From Halobacillus sp. A1 (lineage in GTDB: Bacteria; Bacillota; Bacilli; Bacillales; Halobacillaceae): DNA of 64,000 bases. The notes under the pieces were generated by a model, which made no database searches, was not told the DNA's origin, and saw only the letters and a list, made by a program, of their open reading frames with translations. The stretch spans positions 58,934-122,933 of the forward strand of contig NZ_JAIZEN010000011.1 of NCBI RefSeq assembly GCF_024189295.1, in the 5' to 3' direction. Every line of letters begins with the position of its first letter. Position 1 is the stretch's first letter. Made by a program: the position numbers and the translations under genes. Of the stretch, positions 7,688 to 15,952 are shown piece by piece.

Positions 7688-7939
7688 TTACCGCTTGGTT
7701 AATTCTTCCCACTGCTCCATCTCCAGCTTCTTAGCTGTTTCATATCTGGCCAGCAGTTCTTCTTCTTGCTTCTTGTAAACTTCTTCTGAGACTTCATCCA
7801 ATTCATACATCATTTGTAAATGAATGAGCTTCTTTTGAATCGTTTCGAGATCATAAAATTCTTTATCCACTTCTTCCTTTACGTGCTCGCCAATATTTAT
7901 AATCATGTCGATGGGAAAAGTGAATAATTTATGAATCAT
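7688..7939 (-). CDS. gvpG: Gas vesicle protein GvpG
   Basis: An 83-residue protein with the GvpG pattern: MIHKLFTFPIDMIINIGEHV then YDLETIQKKLIHLQMMYELDE and a helical, charged end. The ATG overlaps the gvpF stop by four bases and is preceded by GGAGGAGAG. GvpG is a small accessory protein conserved between gvpF and gvpL, probably an assembly factor interacting with GvpF/L. Confidence 0.92.
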   Translation of the reverse strand: MIHKLFTFPIDMIINIGEHVKEEVDKEFYDLETIQKKLIHLQMMYELDEVSEEVYKKQEEELLARYETAKKLEMEQWEELTKR

Positions 7940-8700
7940 GTGCTCTCCTCCACTTTCAATTTAATATTAATGAAATTGTATGCCGGCCAAGGCCCGGTAT
8001 ATTTGAAGTCGACTTTTTCTTTCCATTTCTCGTGCAGTTCGTTCACTTTCACGTCAAATTGCTCTTCTTTACTGCGATCGATAAGATAAGATCCATTGAG
8101 AAGCATTTTTTCACCGATTGGATCATTCGCTTTGGCCGAATCTGAATACTTCACTAAAGGCGCGTGTATATCTTGTTCGATCTCCTGCTGCAGCGACTTG
8201 AAAAACTTCTGGGCCATTTCCCCGAGTTTCATACGGTCGAAATATCCGGCATCCTCAGATTTCTTCGATACTTCGCTTTTCTTCTGCATAACTTTGGAAT
8301 CCTTTGAAATCTGGCTCTCCAGCCAATCCTTCTTCCCGACGACCTTTAACCCGACTTCGATTTTATTCTTAATCTGCGGGAACAGTTTAGATAATTGGGG
8401 ATATAAGTTCTTCAATAAAACCTCAATATCTTCTGTTGAATGAAATACGTTTCCGAAGCTGATAGGAACTACCGTATCCTCTCTATCCATAACGTTTGAG
8501 ATGACCTGCTGATGAAGCATGAGGTTCTCTTTATTCGGGTGATAAATTTTCATAGGAACTTCTGCAGCGACCATAGCTGCATCCTCATAATGAACCGTAA
8601 ACGTTTCACGATCTTCTCCTTCAAAATGGATAGTGCCGAATTCCTTTTTCTCCTGTGTCTGGATACTGCAAAAAATGTATATTCCTGTTTCTTGTTCCAC
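7936..8700 (-). CDS. gvpF: Gas vesicle protein GvpF (GvpL/GvpF family)
   Basis: The 254-residue product starts IYIFCSIQTQEKKEFG and ends with GPWPAYNFINIKL, the GvpF/L signature. A lysine- and glutamate-rich helical segment lies in the middle. I chose GTG 8700 with AGGGGGAA six bases upstream; a longer start at 8727 would overlap the end of gvpN. GvpF is thought to interact with GvpA at the growing vesicle. It overlaps gvpG by four bases. Confidence 0.92.
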   Translation of the reverse strand: MEQETGIYIFCSIQTQEKKEFGTIHFEGEDRETFTVHYEDAAMVAAEVPMKIYHPNKENLMLHQQVISNVMDREDTVVPISFGNVFHSTEDIEVLLKNLYPQLSKLFPQIKNKIEVGLKVVGKKDWLESQISKDSKVMQKKSEVSKKSEDAGYFDRMKLGEMAQKFFKSLQQEIEQDIHAPLVKYSDSAKANDPIGEKMLLNGSYLIDRSKEEQFDVKVNELHEKWKEKVDFKYTGPWPAYNFINIKLKVEEST

Positions 8701-8711
8701 TTTGTTTCCCC

Positions 8712-9623
8712 CTATACTTCTCTGCATTCCGCTAAAATTTTATCTCTTAAATCATCGATCGACTCGGAATCATCAGAACATGACCGTAATGGAAATAACG
8801 TGATATCCATACATAAATCCTGAAATTCTTCGTCATTGCCGTCGACCTTGATGTCGTACTTCTCCACAACCTGAGCAATCATAAGGGATGAGCGTAAACT
8901 CAGACTTGCTATGTCGTTATCACATAGCTCCCTGACACGATTGACGAATTGAACAATTGCTCTTGCTTTATATTTACTGATTTTCGTTTTTTGTATAACG
9001 ATAGCGATTTCCGCTTCTTCGTCCATATACTCCACCGGAAGAGTCACCATACGATCCAGTAACGCATCCTGAGATTGATAGACACCCGCATATTCTGCCG
9101 GGTTGCTTGTAAACATGATAGAGAAATCGGGATGAACATCGATATAAGAGGCTGTTCGCTTCGTTCCATATAAAGGAAGAATTTTTTCCTCAAGAATGGA
9201 AAGAAACAGGTTATTCGTTTCTGGCTGCGAACGAGTAAACTCATCATAAACCACCGTATAACCTTCTTTTACAGCTTCATACAAACGACCTTGCACCCAC
9301 TCCTCGGAGATATTTTCTTCGATTTTATGGACGGTGCGCACGAAGTTATCGTTTAGTTTCTTTCTCCTATAACCTGTATATGCCCCGATCAGATCTTCGT
9401 TCGATAACTCTTTGTTTCCATTGATCAGCAATACGGGCCGCTGTCGCTGTTTGGCAATGTGGAGGGCAAGTGTGGTTTTTCCTATTCCTGAGGGACCGGT
9501 GAAATGGACAGGATATCCGGTCTTTAAATATCGTAAGGACCGCTGAATCAAACTTTTAAAATAGGGATCGTTGTAAACATCCTGCTGGATCTGGTTATTA
9601 GTACTGTCCTTTAAAGTCGTCAT
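8712..9623 (-). CDS. gvpN: Gas vesicle AAA+ ATPase GvpN
   Basis: A 303-residue MoxR/AAA+ type ATPase. The Walker A motif GPSGIGKTT is at residues 43-51, and Walker B-like YTVVYDEFTRS is near residue 130. An arginine-finger region, FTSNPAEYAGVYQSQDALLDR, is clearly visible. GvpN proteins power enlargement of gas vesicles. RBS GGGAGGG is six bases before ATG. It lies between the gvpO/R gene and gvpF as in B. megaterium. Confidence 0.95.
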   Translation of the reverse strand: MTTLKDSTNNQIQQDVYNDPYFKSLIQRSLRYLKTGYPVHFTGPSGIGKTTLALHIAKQRQRPVLLINGNKELSNEDLIGAYTGYRRKKLNDNFVRTVHKIEENISEEWVQGRLYEAVKEGYTVVYDEFTRSQPETNNLFLSILEEKILPLYGTKRTASYIDVHPDFSIMFTSNPAEYAGVYQSQDALLDRMVTLPVEYMDEEAEIAIVIQKTKISKYKARAIVQFVNRVRELCDNDIASLSLRSSLMIAQVVEKYDIKVDGNDEEFQDLCMDITLFPLRSCSDDSESIDDLRDKILAECREV

Positions 9624-9640
9624 TCTCTGCCCTCCCTACT

Positions 9641-9904
9641 TTATTCGGCTTGCTCTTCAAGATCACTTCTGAACCTGAGACTGATACGGTGGAATTCTGT
9701 TACTTCTTTATCATTATCGACGGTCACTTCATACAAGCCGACCATTTCATCATGCGCGTATCTGCGCATATATTCTCGTTCTTCGATTACTTCTACAAGA
9801 ACTCTCCAGCCTTCATTCTCTTCCTTTTTTTTCACAGAAATGATCTTATGTGGCGGAGCGATATGTTCTTTAAAAAACTGCGTAACGTTATCCATAATCT
9901 TCAT
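9641..9904 (-). CDS. gvpO: Gas vesicle protein GvpO/GvpR
   Basis: An 87-residue protein with the GvpO-family pattern: a conserved tryptophan (EGWRVLVEVIEEREYMRRYA), then GLYEVTVDNDKEVTEFHRISL. In B. megaterium the gene in this position, directly upstream of gvpN, is named gvpR; elsewhere the family is GvpO. It is an accessory protein whose exact role is unclear. ATG 9904 follows AGGTGAGGAAAA. Confidence 0.85.
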   Translation of the reverse strand: MKIMDNVTQFFKEHIAPPHKIISVKKKEENEGWRVLVEVIEEREYMRRYAHDEMVGLYEVTVDNDKEVTEFHRISLRFRSDLEEQAE

Positions 9905-9974
9905 GACTTTTTCCTCACCTTCCTAACGGCATATTGAAGAGGGCTGGACTTTTTCTCCAGCCCTCCCTTAACTA

Positions 9975-10268
9975 CTAGATGTTAAATTGGGCACGTTCGT
10001 TTTCCTGGGAATTGGATGGAGAGGATTCCTGCTCTCCTAGACGTCCGCCCAGACCTTCTTCTTCCACTTCGTCACGAAGCAGCCCCACTGCTTCCGCGTA
10101 ACGAAGCCATGTGTCTACACTTGCTACTACGACTCTCGCTTCTACGGTAATAAGTTCAATTCCTACAACGTTAATTCGAACAAACGCATCTATTACAATC
10201 CCTTTATCCAGAATACGGTCAATTACTTCAGCCAAGCTTGAACTGTCTGTCGATTTTTGAATAGCCAT
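9975..10268 (-). CDS. gvpA: Major gas vesicle structural protein GvpA/GvpB
   Basis: The 97-residue product is almost identical in its core to B. megaterium Gvp[42 protein letters not shown] and [20 protein letters not shown]. This protein forms the ribbed gas-filled shell. The C-terminus is extended by a polar tail ending RAQFNI. Only one GvpA-type major protein is present here, whereas B. megaterium has gvpA and gvpB. RBS GAGAGGAG precedes ATG. Confidence 0.97.
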   Translation of the reverse strand: MAIQKSTDSSSLAEVIDRILDKGIVIDAFVRINVVGIELITVEARVVVASVDTWLRYAEAVGLLRDEVEEEGLGGRLGEQESSPSNSQENERAQFNI

Positions 10269-10289
10269 AATGATTCTCCTCTCATATTT

Positions 10290-10886
10290 TTAAAAATAGG
10301 TTTTAATATTTTCAATCCCTTTGACATCTTTGGGACCCTTCATATCACTGTAACTTCTGATGTCCGCTGTCCCTTTGACATCTTTAGGACCTTTCACATG
10401 ATTGTAACTCTTAATATTCGACACACCCTTTATATCCTGTGCGCCTCTAAGCGTATTATGGCTTGTACGCATGGTTGAGGGTTTGTTTTCGTCTATCTTT
10501 TCCTGCAGCTCTTTTCCTGACTCTTTAAAAGAAGCGAGGTTTTTTCTAAGCTCCAGCATGCCATCCTGCATTTTTTCCTGAGCCTCTTCAGCTTTTGCAT
10601 GGACTTTTTCAGCATTTTCTTCTTTCTTCTCTTGCAGGTTCTCAGTTAATTGATTAGCTTCCGATTGCAATTGTTTCTTAAACTGCTCACGAATCTGATC
10701 GCCCATTTCATCTTTTACTTCTTCTTCCGCATGTTCTTTTGCTTCAACGGGATCGTCTGCTTTCTTCACTACACGAGAAACTCGGGGCCATTGATTCTTT
10801 ACGGCTCTGGCTGTCTTCTTAACACCACCTTCGATTTTCTCTAACATACCTTCGGATTGAGAGTTTTCCTTTTCTTCTTCGCTCAT
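10290..10886 (-). CDS. Gas vesicle accessory protein (gvpQ position) with 18-residue C-terminal repeats
   Basis: A 198-residue protein, first gene of the operon, directly upstream of gvpA. The N-terminal two thirds are highly charged, predicted helical and rich in glutamate and lysine (VEAKEHAEEEVKDEMGDQI). The last 52 residues are three tandem units of about 18 residues following the pattern KGPKDVKGTADIRSYSDM. By position it corresponds to gvpQ of B. megaterium, but I cannot confirm homology. The repeats alternate glycine, hydrophobic and tyrosine residues and could form a small beta structure or a binding tail. RBS AAAGGGTGA precedes ATG. Confidence 0.6.
   Translation of the reverse strand: MSEEEKENSQSEGMLEKIEGGVKKTARAVKNQWPRVSRVVKKADDPVEAKEHAEEEVKDEMGDQIREQFKKQLQSEANQLTENLQEKKEENAEKVHAKAEEAQEKMQDGMLELRKNLASFKESGKELQEKIDENKPSTMRTSHNTLRGAQDIKGVSNIKSYNHVKGPKDVKGTADIRSYSDMKGPKDVKGIENIKTYF
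10293..10448 (-). repeat. 54-base in-frame tandem repeat at the 3' end of the first gvp gene
   Basis: Nearly three copies of a 54-base unit encoding K/R-G-P-K-D-V/I-K-G-x-x-x-I-K/R-S/T-Y-x-x-x. The last unit lacks the final two codons. Confidence 0.75.
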
Positions 10887-10936
10887 TCCATCACCCTTTA
10901 AAAAATACCTTTTTTTAGAAGCTATTTTTATTCTTC

Positions 10937-10963
10937 CTTCCCATGTGAGAGATCTTGAAACCT
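10937..10963 (-). promoter_or_regulatory. Candidate sigma-B-like promoter of the gas vesicle operon
   Basis: On the minus strand AGGTTTCA (10956-10963) is followed after 13 bases by GGGAAG (10937-10942). The -35 side matches seven of eight positions of the extended sigma-B consensus; the -10 matches four of six. The rest of the 324-base gap to 11211 is very AT-rich and shows no gene. Confidence 0.3.
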
Positions 10964-11210
10964 ATATTAGAAAGGTTTCTTTTTAAAATGGTAATATTTT
11001 CTCTTATTATTACAGAAGCCGAGTTTTCATTAGTTCTAAAGCACCTTATAAACAAAGGGAATATTCATGAGTCCTATAATTATTATTACAAATATTTCTT
11101 TTATATTTTTTCTAGTATAATAATTTTCTTTTACGTGAAAGTGTTTGAAATTTTTACTAGGGTGGAATAAATCATTTTATCAGCAGCACAGAATGTAAGG
11201 AGGAATTAAA

Positions 11211-12080
11211 ATGAGTCGAATGGATCGACAAACACAAGGACAGCCCGGTCAGGAACAGGAAAGACAGCCTGGTTTTGAAGATAAAATGGATCCGCTGCCG
11301 CTTCAGGCAGATGAGGATTACCGCAGTGGAAACAAGTTAAAAGGAAAAGTAGCACTTATTACAGGCGGCGATAGTGGCATCGGCCGCTCCGTTGCCATTG
11401 GATATGCAAAAGAAGGAGCAGACGTTGCGATATCCTATCTTGATGAGCATGAAGATGCCGAATATACGAAAGAGAAAATCGAAGCAGAAGGACGACGAGC
11501 GATTTTGATTCCTGGAGATGTCGGGGAAGAATCTGTTTGTCGTGATGCTGTAGAAAAAACCGTGAATGAGCTAGGGAAATTGGATATTCTCGTTAATAAT
11601 GCAGCTGAACAGCACCCTACGGATGACATTATGAACATCTCTACGGAGCAGCTGGAAAGCACGTTTAAAACGAATATCTACTCTATGTTCCACTTAACGA
11701 AAGCCGCTCTTCCACATTTGAAAAAAGGAAGTGCCATCATCAATACAGCTTCCGTTAACCCGTATACGGGAAATGAACAGCTTGTCGATTACACGGCAAC
11801 GAAAGGGGCAGTCGTCGCTTTCACAAGATCGATGGCGAAGCAGCTTGTCGATAAAGGGATCCGCGTCAATGGAGTAGCACCCGGTCCGATATGGACACCG
11901 TTGATTCCGTCCACTTTCTCTGAAGATAAAGTGGAACAGTTCGGTTCCGATACGCCGATGAACCGTCCGGGTCAGCCTGTGGAACACGTAGGCAGCTATG
12001 TTCTGTTAGCTTCTGACGATTCCACGTATATTACTGGCCAATTCATTCACATTAATGGCGGAATGATTATGAACAGCTAG
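11211..12080 (+). CDS. Short-chain dehydrogenase/reductase, general stress type
   Basis: The 289-residue product is a classical SDR oxidoreductase with a Rossmann NAD(P) motif TGGDSGIGRSV (about residues 51-61), the NNAAEQ motif, a catalytic serine in NTASVNPYTG and the YxxxK catalytic pair in DYTATKGAV. A glutamine- and proline-rich leader of about 40 residues precedes the fold, as in the B. subtilis stress dehydrogenases YhdF, YdaD and YhxD. RBS AAGGAGG is eight bases before ATG. The substrate is unknown. The gene stands alone, with a terminator downstream. Confidence 0.9.
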   Translation: MSRMDRQTQGQPGQEQERQPGFEDKMDPLPLQADEDYRSGNKLKGKVALITGGDSGIGRSVAIGYAKEGADVAISYLDEHEDAEYTKEKIEAEGRRAILIPGDVGEESVCRDAVEKTVNELGKLDILVNNAAEQHPTDDIMNISTEQLESTFKTNIYSMFHLTKAALPHLKKGSAIINTASVNPYTGNEQLVDYTATKGAVVAFTRSMAKQLVDKGIRVNGVAPGPIWTPLIPSTFSEDKVEQFGSDTPMNRPGQPVEHVGSYVLLASDDSTYITGQFIHINGGMIMNS

Positions 12081-12136
12081 TTTGAATAAAAAAAGAACCC
12101 GATATATTGATTAAAGGGTTCATACCTGAAAAATAT

Positions 12137-12170
12137 GGCGCTCCCGCTTAATTGCGAGAGCGCCTTTCTT
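12137..12170 (+). terminator. Terminator after the SDR gene
   Basis: GGCGCTCCCGC pairs with GCGAGAGCGCC and is followed by a T-rich run. Confidence 0.85.
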
Positions 12171-12240
12171 TTTATTAGGATTGGGTGAGTGAATCAGGGC
12201 TGCGGGAAACTAAACACACCGTCTCTATTCCTAAAATAAC

Positions 12241-12444
12241 TTAGGATCCAAATAGTGAAAGATATCCTAAAGGTAATAGTGTTGCGATAAGAAATCCTGT
12301 TACAGTAGAAATAGCAATCAAAAATCTATGTTTTCGTTTTGTAATCTCATCTCTTTTTAAGGCTGTATTAAAAACCTTGATGAGTGAACGAACCGTGGTG
12401 TATATGATTAATGCCGAAAAGATACTGAACAAGAAAATTTCCAT
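12241..12444 (-). CDS. Small two-helix membrane protein
   Basis: A 67-residue product with two hydrophobic segments (residues 2-23 and 45-64) separated by a basic loop (KRDEITKRKHR). The RBS GGGGGAGAGG is close to ATG 12444. I do not recognise the family. It stands alone between the SDR terminator and an empty 220-base gap. Confidence 0.55.
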   Translation of the reverse strand: MEIFLFSIFSALIIYTTVRSLIKVFNTALKRDEITKRKHRFLIAISTVTGFLIATLLPLGYLSLFGS

Positions 12445-12667
12445 TACCTCTCCCCCTTTCCGATAAACATTTAAAAGAAATTTATTAACAGCTTCATTTA
12501 AACGATCTTCTAAGAAAAAGGTTTCAATCCTATATATAGATTTTCTGAATACAAACTCCTGATTCCCTGTTCTAGGAAATAAATCTCCTGGTCATTCATT
12601 AAAAGTCTCAATCAAAAAACAATCCGCCGAATTCATATGGCAGATCGCTGATTTTTCGCCCCAGTAA

Positions 12668-12874
12668 CTATTCCACGTCACCTTCCATTCGATGTTGCAG
12701 GAAACGATATAAAAGGAAATAAGTTAAACCGATCGTCTCGATTATAATTAACAACCACAATAACGGGGTAATGGAATTCCCTGCCCCGAAAGTGAAGGCG
12801 ATATAATCCTTCCATATGAGAATGGCTAATATATGAGTCAGCCACGATACGATTAAAAAAGCGTATGTAAACAA
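12668..12874 (-). CDS. Small two-helix membrane protein
   Basis: A 68-residue protein beginning with TTG at 12872-12874, behind the excellent site GGAGGG (spacing seven). There are two hydrophobic segments (residues 3-28 and 37-58, the latter leucine- and isoleucine-rich) and a short charged tail. Family not recognised. It is divergent from the endonuclease VIII gene. Confidence 0.5.
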   Translation of the reverse strand: MFTYAFLIVSWLTHILAILIWKDYIAFTFGAGNSITPLLWLLIIIETIGLTYFLLYRFLQHRMEGDVE

Positions 12875-12951
12875 ATGAATCCCTCCAAGGATTTAACTTC
12901 TTATATACAGGGTACCTGGAAAAGTACTACTTGAGAAGGAGTTCAGCAATT

Positions 12952-13779
12952 ATGCCAGAAGGTCCAGAGATTAAACGAGCCGCCGATCAAGTCGAAAAAG
13001 CCCTAGCGGGAAGACCTGTGAACGACCTTTACTTCGCTTTCGATCACTTAAAAGACTATGAAAGTATATTAAAAGGCACATCCATAGAAAAAGTAAAAAC
13101 TAAAGGGAAAGCGATGCTCATCCATTTTACGAACGGCTACACCATTTATTCGCACAACCAGCTGTACGGAAAATGGTACATTCGAAACGCCTATAACTAT
13201 CCTAAGACGAATCGGCAGCTGAGATTAGCTCTTCATAATGAAAAAAAGTCGGCCTTATTATACAGTGCTTCTGATATCGAAGTGCTTCGCGATGAAGAAG
13301 TCCCTTTCCATTCGTTCATCGCAAAAGCGGGACCTGATTTATTAAGTGAACCTGTGACTGCCGAGGATCTGATTTCCCGCTTCCAAAGTGACAAATTCCG
13401 CAGAAGAAAGTGGACAGCCTTGCTGCTCGATCAAACGTTAATCGCAGGGATCGGGAATTATCTGCGCAGTGAAATTTTATTTTCCGCTGGAATTCATCCT
13501 GATCTGCGTCCGATCGATTGTACAAAGGAACAACTCGCCAAAGCCGCACATGCTTGTATCGATCTTATGTGGAGATCTTATGAAAATAACGGCATTACGA
13601 ATGATCTTACATTAGCTGAACGCTTAAAAGCTGAAGGAGCCAAGCGATATCAATACAGACATTGGGTGTTCAACCGGGAAGGACTGCCCTGCCGATTATG
13701 TGGAACGGAAATCGTGAAGTTCAAAGCAGGATCGCGTCGCTGCTATTACTGTCCAAACTGTCAGTCTAATGAATCGTAA
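12952..13779 (+). CDS. nei: Endonuclease VIII-like DNA glycosylase/AP lyase
   Basis: The 275-residue product begins MPEGPEIKRA. The proline at position 2 and glutamate at position 3 are the catalytic pair of the Fpg/Nei family, and PEGPEI is the Nei rather than Fpg (PELPEV) form. It also has the GIGNYLRSEIL helix-two-turn-helix motif and a C-terminal zinc finger (CRLCG ... CYYCPNC). It removes oxidised pyrimidines from DNA. I chose ATG 12952, with GAAGGAG upstream, rather than the longer 12931 start. Its end overlaps the convergent phosphoesterase gene by 19 bases. Confidence 0.92.
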   Translation: MPEGPEIKRAADQVEKALAGRPVNDLYFAFDHLKDYESILKGTSIEKVKTKGKAMLIHFTNGYTIYSHNQLYGKWYIRNAYNYPKTNRQLRLALHNEKKSALLYSASDIEVLRDEEVPFHSFIAKAGPDLLSEPVTAEDLISRFQSDKFRRRKWTALLLDQTLIAGIGNYLRSEILFSAGIHPDLRPIDCTKEQLAKAAHACIDLMWRSYENNGITNDLTLAERLKAEGAKRYQYRHWVFNREGLPCRLCGTEIVKFKAGSRRCYYCPNCQSNES

Positions 13780-14258
13780 AATATATGCTGAGCTGTGATT
13801 CCTTGATTCAACGTGATTTTCCCAAAAGAATAATGAGGGAGTCTGCGTTTATCAGCAGCTGAACCAGGATTGAACAGCATTGTTTTTTTCGAAAATTTTA
13901 GAAGAGGAAGGTGGGAATGCCCAAAGATGATCAGATCCACCTCATCCTCTTCAAATTCAGCTACTGCACGTTTTTCCGTCGTTTTCTTTTCTCCATGTCC
14001 ATGAACGACACCTATTTTATATCCTTCTACATTCAGCAATTGTCTCCTCGGGACTAGCCGCTTCATCTCTTCCCCATCTACATTCCCATACACACCGTAA
14101 AGATTACCAAATTTCTGGAATTCCTCATATATATCAGGAGTCTGCCAATCCCCCGCATGGATGACTAAGTCCGCCTTTTTCATTTCTTCCTGCAAAAGAA
14201 AAGGGAGCTTTTTTCCTTTTTTCGGCATATGGGTATCCGACACGACGATGATGTTCAT
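13761..14258 (-). CDS. YfcE/MJ0936-family metallophosphoesterase
   Basis: A 165-residue calcineurin-like phosphodiesterase. Metal-binding motifs are DTH (residues 8-10), GDW (56-58), GNVD (79-82), HGHGE (about 105-109) and GHSH near residue 133. Enzymes of this small family hydrolyse phosphodiesters in vitro, and the natural substrate is usually unknown. It is convergent with nei, with a 19-base coding overlap and no terminator between, so the two 3' ends may be regulated against each other. Confidence 0.88.
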   Translation of the reverse strand: MNIIVVSDTHMPKKGKKLPFLLQEEMKKADLVIHAGDWQTPDIYEEFQKFGNLYGVYGNVDGEEMKRLVPRRQLLNVEGYKIGVVHGHGEKKTTEKRAVAEFEEDEVDLIIFGHSHLPLLKFSKKTMLFNPGSAADKRRLPHYSFGKITLNQGITAQHIFYDSLD

Positions 14259-14348
14259 TTACATGACCTCCTTTGATTCAAGACGTTTATTTTGGGATTA
14301 AAAGGGAACAAGAATATGGAATATTATTCAATAAAGGAGATTGTATCT

Positions 14349-15158
14349 ATGTCCCATTATATTGAAGTTGATCATCATGTCGAATTATTTGTACAAGATA
14401 TAGGAGAAGGACAGCCGATCGTATTCATCCATGGCTGGCCGCTCAATCACGAAATGTTCGAATATCAAATGAACGTACTTCCTCAAAATGGATACCGTTT
14501 TATAGGTATTGACTTACGGGGTTTCGGAAAATCCGACAAGCCTTCCTATGGATATGATTACGACACACTCGCTCATGACATTAAAATCATCGTAGAATAC
14601 TTACAGCTGGAGAATTTCTATTTAGCAGGTTTTTCAATGGGAGGCCCTATTTCCATTCGCTATGCGACAAAATATGCAAATGATCAGTTAGCTAAACTAA
14701 TTTTGATCGGAGCAGCTGCCCCAAGCTTTACACAGCGTGATGGGTACGCTTACGGTTTGCATAAGGAAGAAGTAGATGGTCTGATTTATGGAATTACACA
14801 GGATCGCCCGGCCGCTTTGGCGGATTTCGGTACAAATTTCTACAATACTCGTGTTTCAGAACCATTAAAAGAATGGTTTCTCGGGTTAGGGTTACAAGCC
14901 TCCGCCCACGGCACAATCGCCTGTGCTGCTTCCTTAAGGGACGAAGATTTACGTGGTGAACTAGATCAAATCAAAGTTCCGACTGTGATCATGCACGGTA
15001 AGCTAGATGAAATCTGTGAATATAACTTCGCTCTGGAACTTGAGAAGAGAATTCCTAGTTCAACATTGATTTCATTTGAAGATAGCGGACACGGGCTGAT
15101 TTATGATGAACGCGATAAATTCAATGAAGAGCTGTTGAAATTAATTGAAGAACGATAA
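14349..15158 (+). CDS. Alpha/beta hydrolase
   Basis: A 269-residue alpha/beta hydrolase. The oxyanion segment is FIHGWPLN, the nucleophile elbow GFSMGG supplies the catalytic serine, an aspartate follows in MHGKLDEIC, and the catalytic histidine is in DSGHGLIY. The fold resembles non-haem peroxidase-type esterases. I chose ATG 14349 behind AAAGGAGA rather than the upstream 14292 start. The substrate is unknown. It is followed by a hairpin shared with rsmG. Confidence 0.88.
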   Translation: MSHYIEVDHHVELFVQDIGEGQPIVFIHGWPLNHEMFEYQMNVLPQNGYRFIGIDLRGFGKSDKPSYGYDYDTLAHDIKIIVEYLQLENFYLAGFSMGGPISIRYATKYANDQLAKLILIGAAAPSFTQRDGYAYGLHKEEVDGLIYGITQDRPAALADFGTNFYNTRVSEPLKEWFLGLGLQASAHGTIACAASLRDEDLRGELDQIKVPTVIMHGKLDEICEYNFALELEKRIPSSTLISFEDSGHGLIYDERDKFNEELLKLIEER

Positions 15159-15186
15159 GAGTGCTCCAATAATCTTCCACAAAAAA

Positions 15187-15214
15187 CCCCTCTATTTCCT
15201 GGGAAATAGAGGGG
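15187..15214. terminator. Bidirectional terminator between the hydrolase gene and rsmG
   Basis: Perfect arms CCCCTCTATTTCC and GGAAATAGAGGGG with a two-base loop, A-run before and T-run after. Confidence 0.9.
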
Positions 15215-15220
15215 TTTTCA

Positions 15221-15937
15221 TTATTCGATCGGTTCTTTATTAGGCGTACCAGCTTTTCTTGGATATTTCTTCGGCGTTTTACGGCGTTTTTCAATCAGCG
15301 CGATGTTGCGTTCGCTGTCTTCTTCAGGCAGCTTGAACGTATTCACACTGACTACTTCTCCTCCGACCGTCTGAATCGCAACGTTCGCATCTTCCATCTC
15401 TTCCGCCAGGTTCGGGCCTTTCATGGCTAGAAAATGACCGCCTTTGGCAGTAAGCGGCAGGCAAAGCTCGCTTAGCACGGACATGCGTGCCACGGCTCTG
15501 GCCATGACGAGATCATAGCCTTCACGAAACTTAGGATTTTTTCCGAAATTTTCAGCACGGTCATGATAAAAAGCGACATCTTTCAGCCCAAGCTCATGGG
15601 CTAAGTGATTCAAAAAGGTGATCCGCTTCTTGAGGGAGTCGACAATTGTCACTTTCAATTGAGGAAAAGCGATTTTTAATGGGAGACTCGGAAATCCGGC
15701 CCCCGCACCTACATCGCAAATACGCAGCGGCTTTGTGAAATCATGATAAAACGCGGCTGTCAGCGAATCATAAAAATGTTTCAAATAAACACCTTCCTGA
15801 TCCGTGATCGCTGTTAAATTCATTTTTTCGTTCCACTCTACTAAAATCTCAAAATATTGCTCGAACTGTTTTTGCTGATGTTCGTCTAGTTCAATGCCTT
15901 GCTTTTGCAAGGCAGATAGAAAGGTGTTGATATCCAT
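15221..15937 (-). CDS. rsmG: 16S rRNA (guanine527-N7)-methyltransferase RsmG
   Basis: A 238-residue SAM-dependent methyltransferase. The SAM loop [15 protein letters not shown] spans residues 74-88, and VMARAVARM is the conserved RsmG motif. It methylates G527 of 16S rRNA. It lies 15 bases after mnmG in the conserved mnmE-mnmG-rsmG operon (thdF-gidA-gidB). Unusually, noc, soj and spo0J do not follow; a strong terminator and an unrelated convergent gene do. Confidence 0.97.
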   Translation of the reverse strand: MDINTFLSALQKQGIELDEHQQKQFEQYFEILVEWNEKMNLTAITDQEGVYLKHFYDSLTAAFYHDFTKPLRICDVGAGAGFPSLPLKIAFPQLKVTIVDSLKKRITFLNHLAHELGLKDVAFYHDRAENFGKNPKFREGYDLVMARAVARMSVLSELCLPLTAKGGHFLAMKGPNLAEEMEDANVAIQTVGGEVVSVNTFKLPEEDSERNIALIEKRRKTPKKYPRKAGTPNKEPIE

Positions 15938-15952
15938 GGAGTCATCCTTTCA

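Noticed and set aside
11143..11165. Possible sigma-B promoter before the SDR gene (GTTTGA and GGGTGG)
   Set aside because: The spacer is only 11 bases and the -10 is poor. Shifting the -35 to obtain 13 bases ruins its match.
10955..11170. A 71-residue frame in the AT-rich gap between the gvp operon and the SDR gene
   Set aside because: It starts with TTG lacking a ribosome binding site, and its phenylalanine/isoleucine/tyrosine richness comes from AT-rich DNA.
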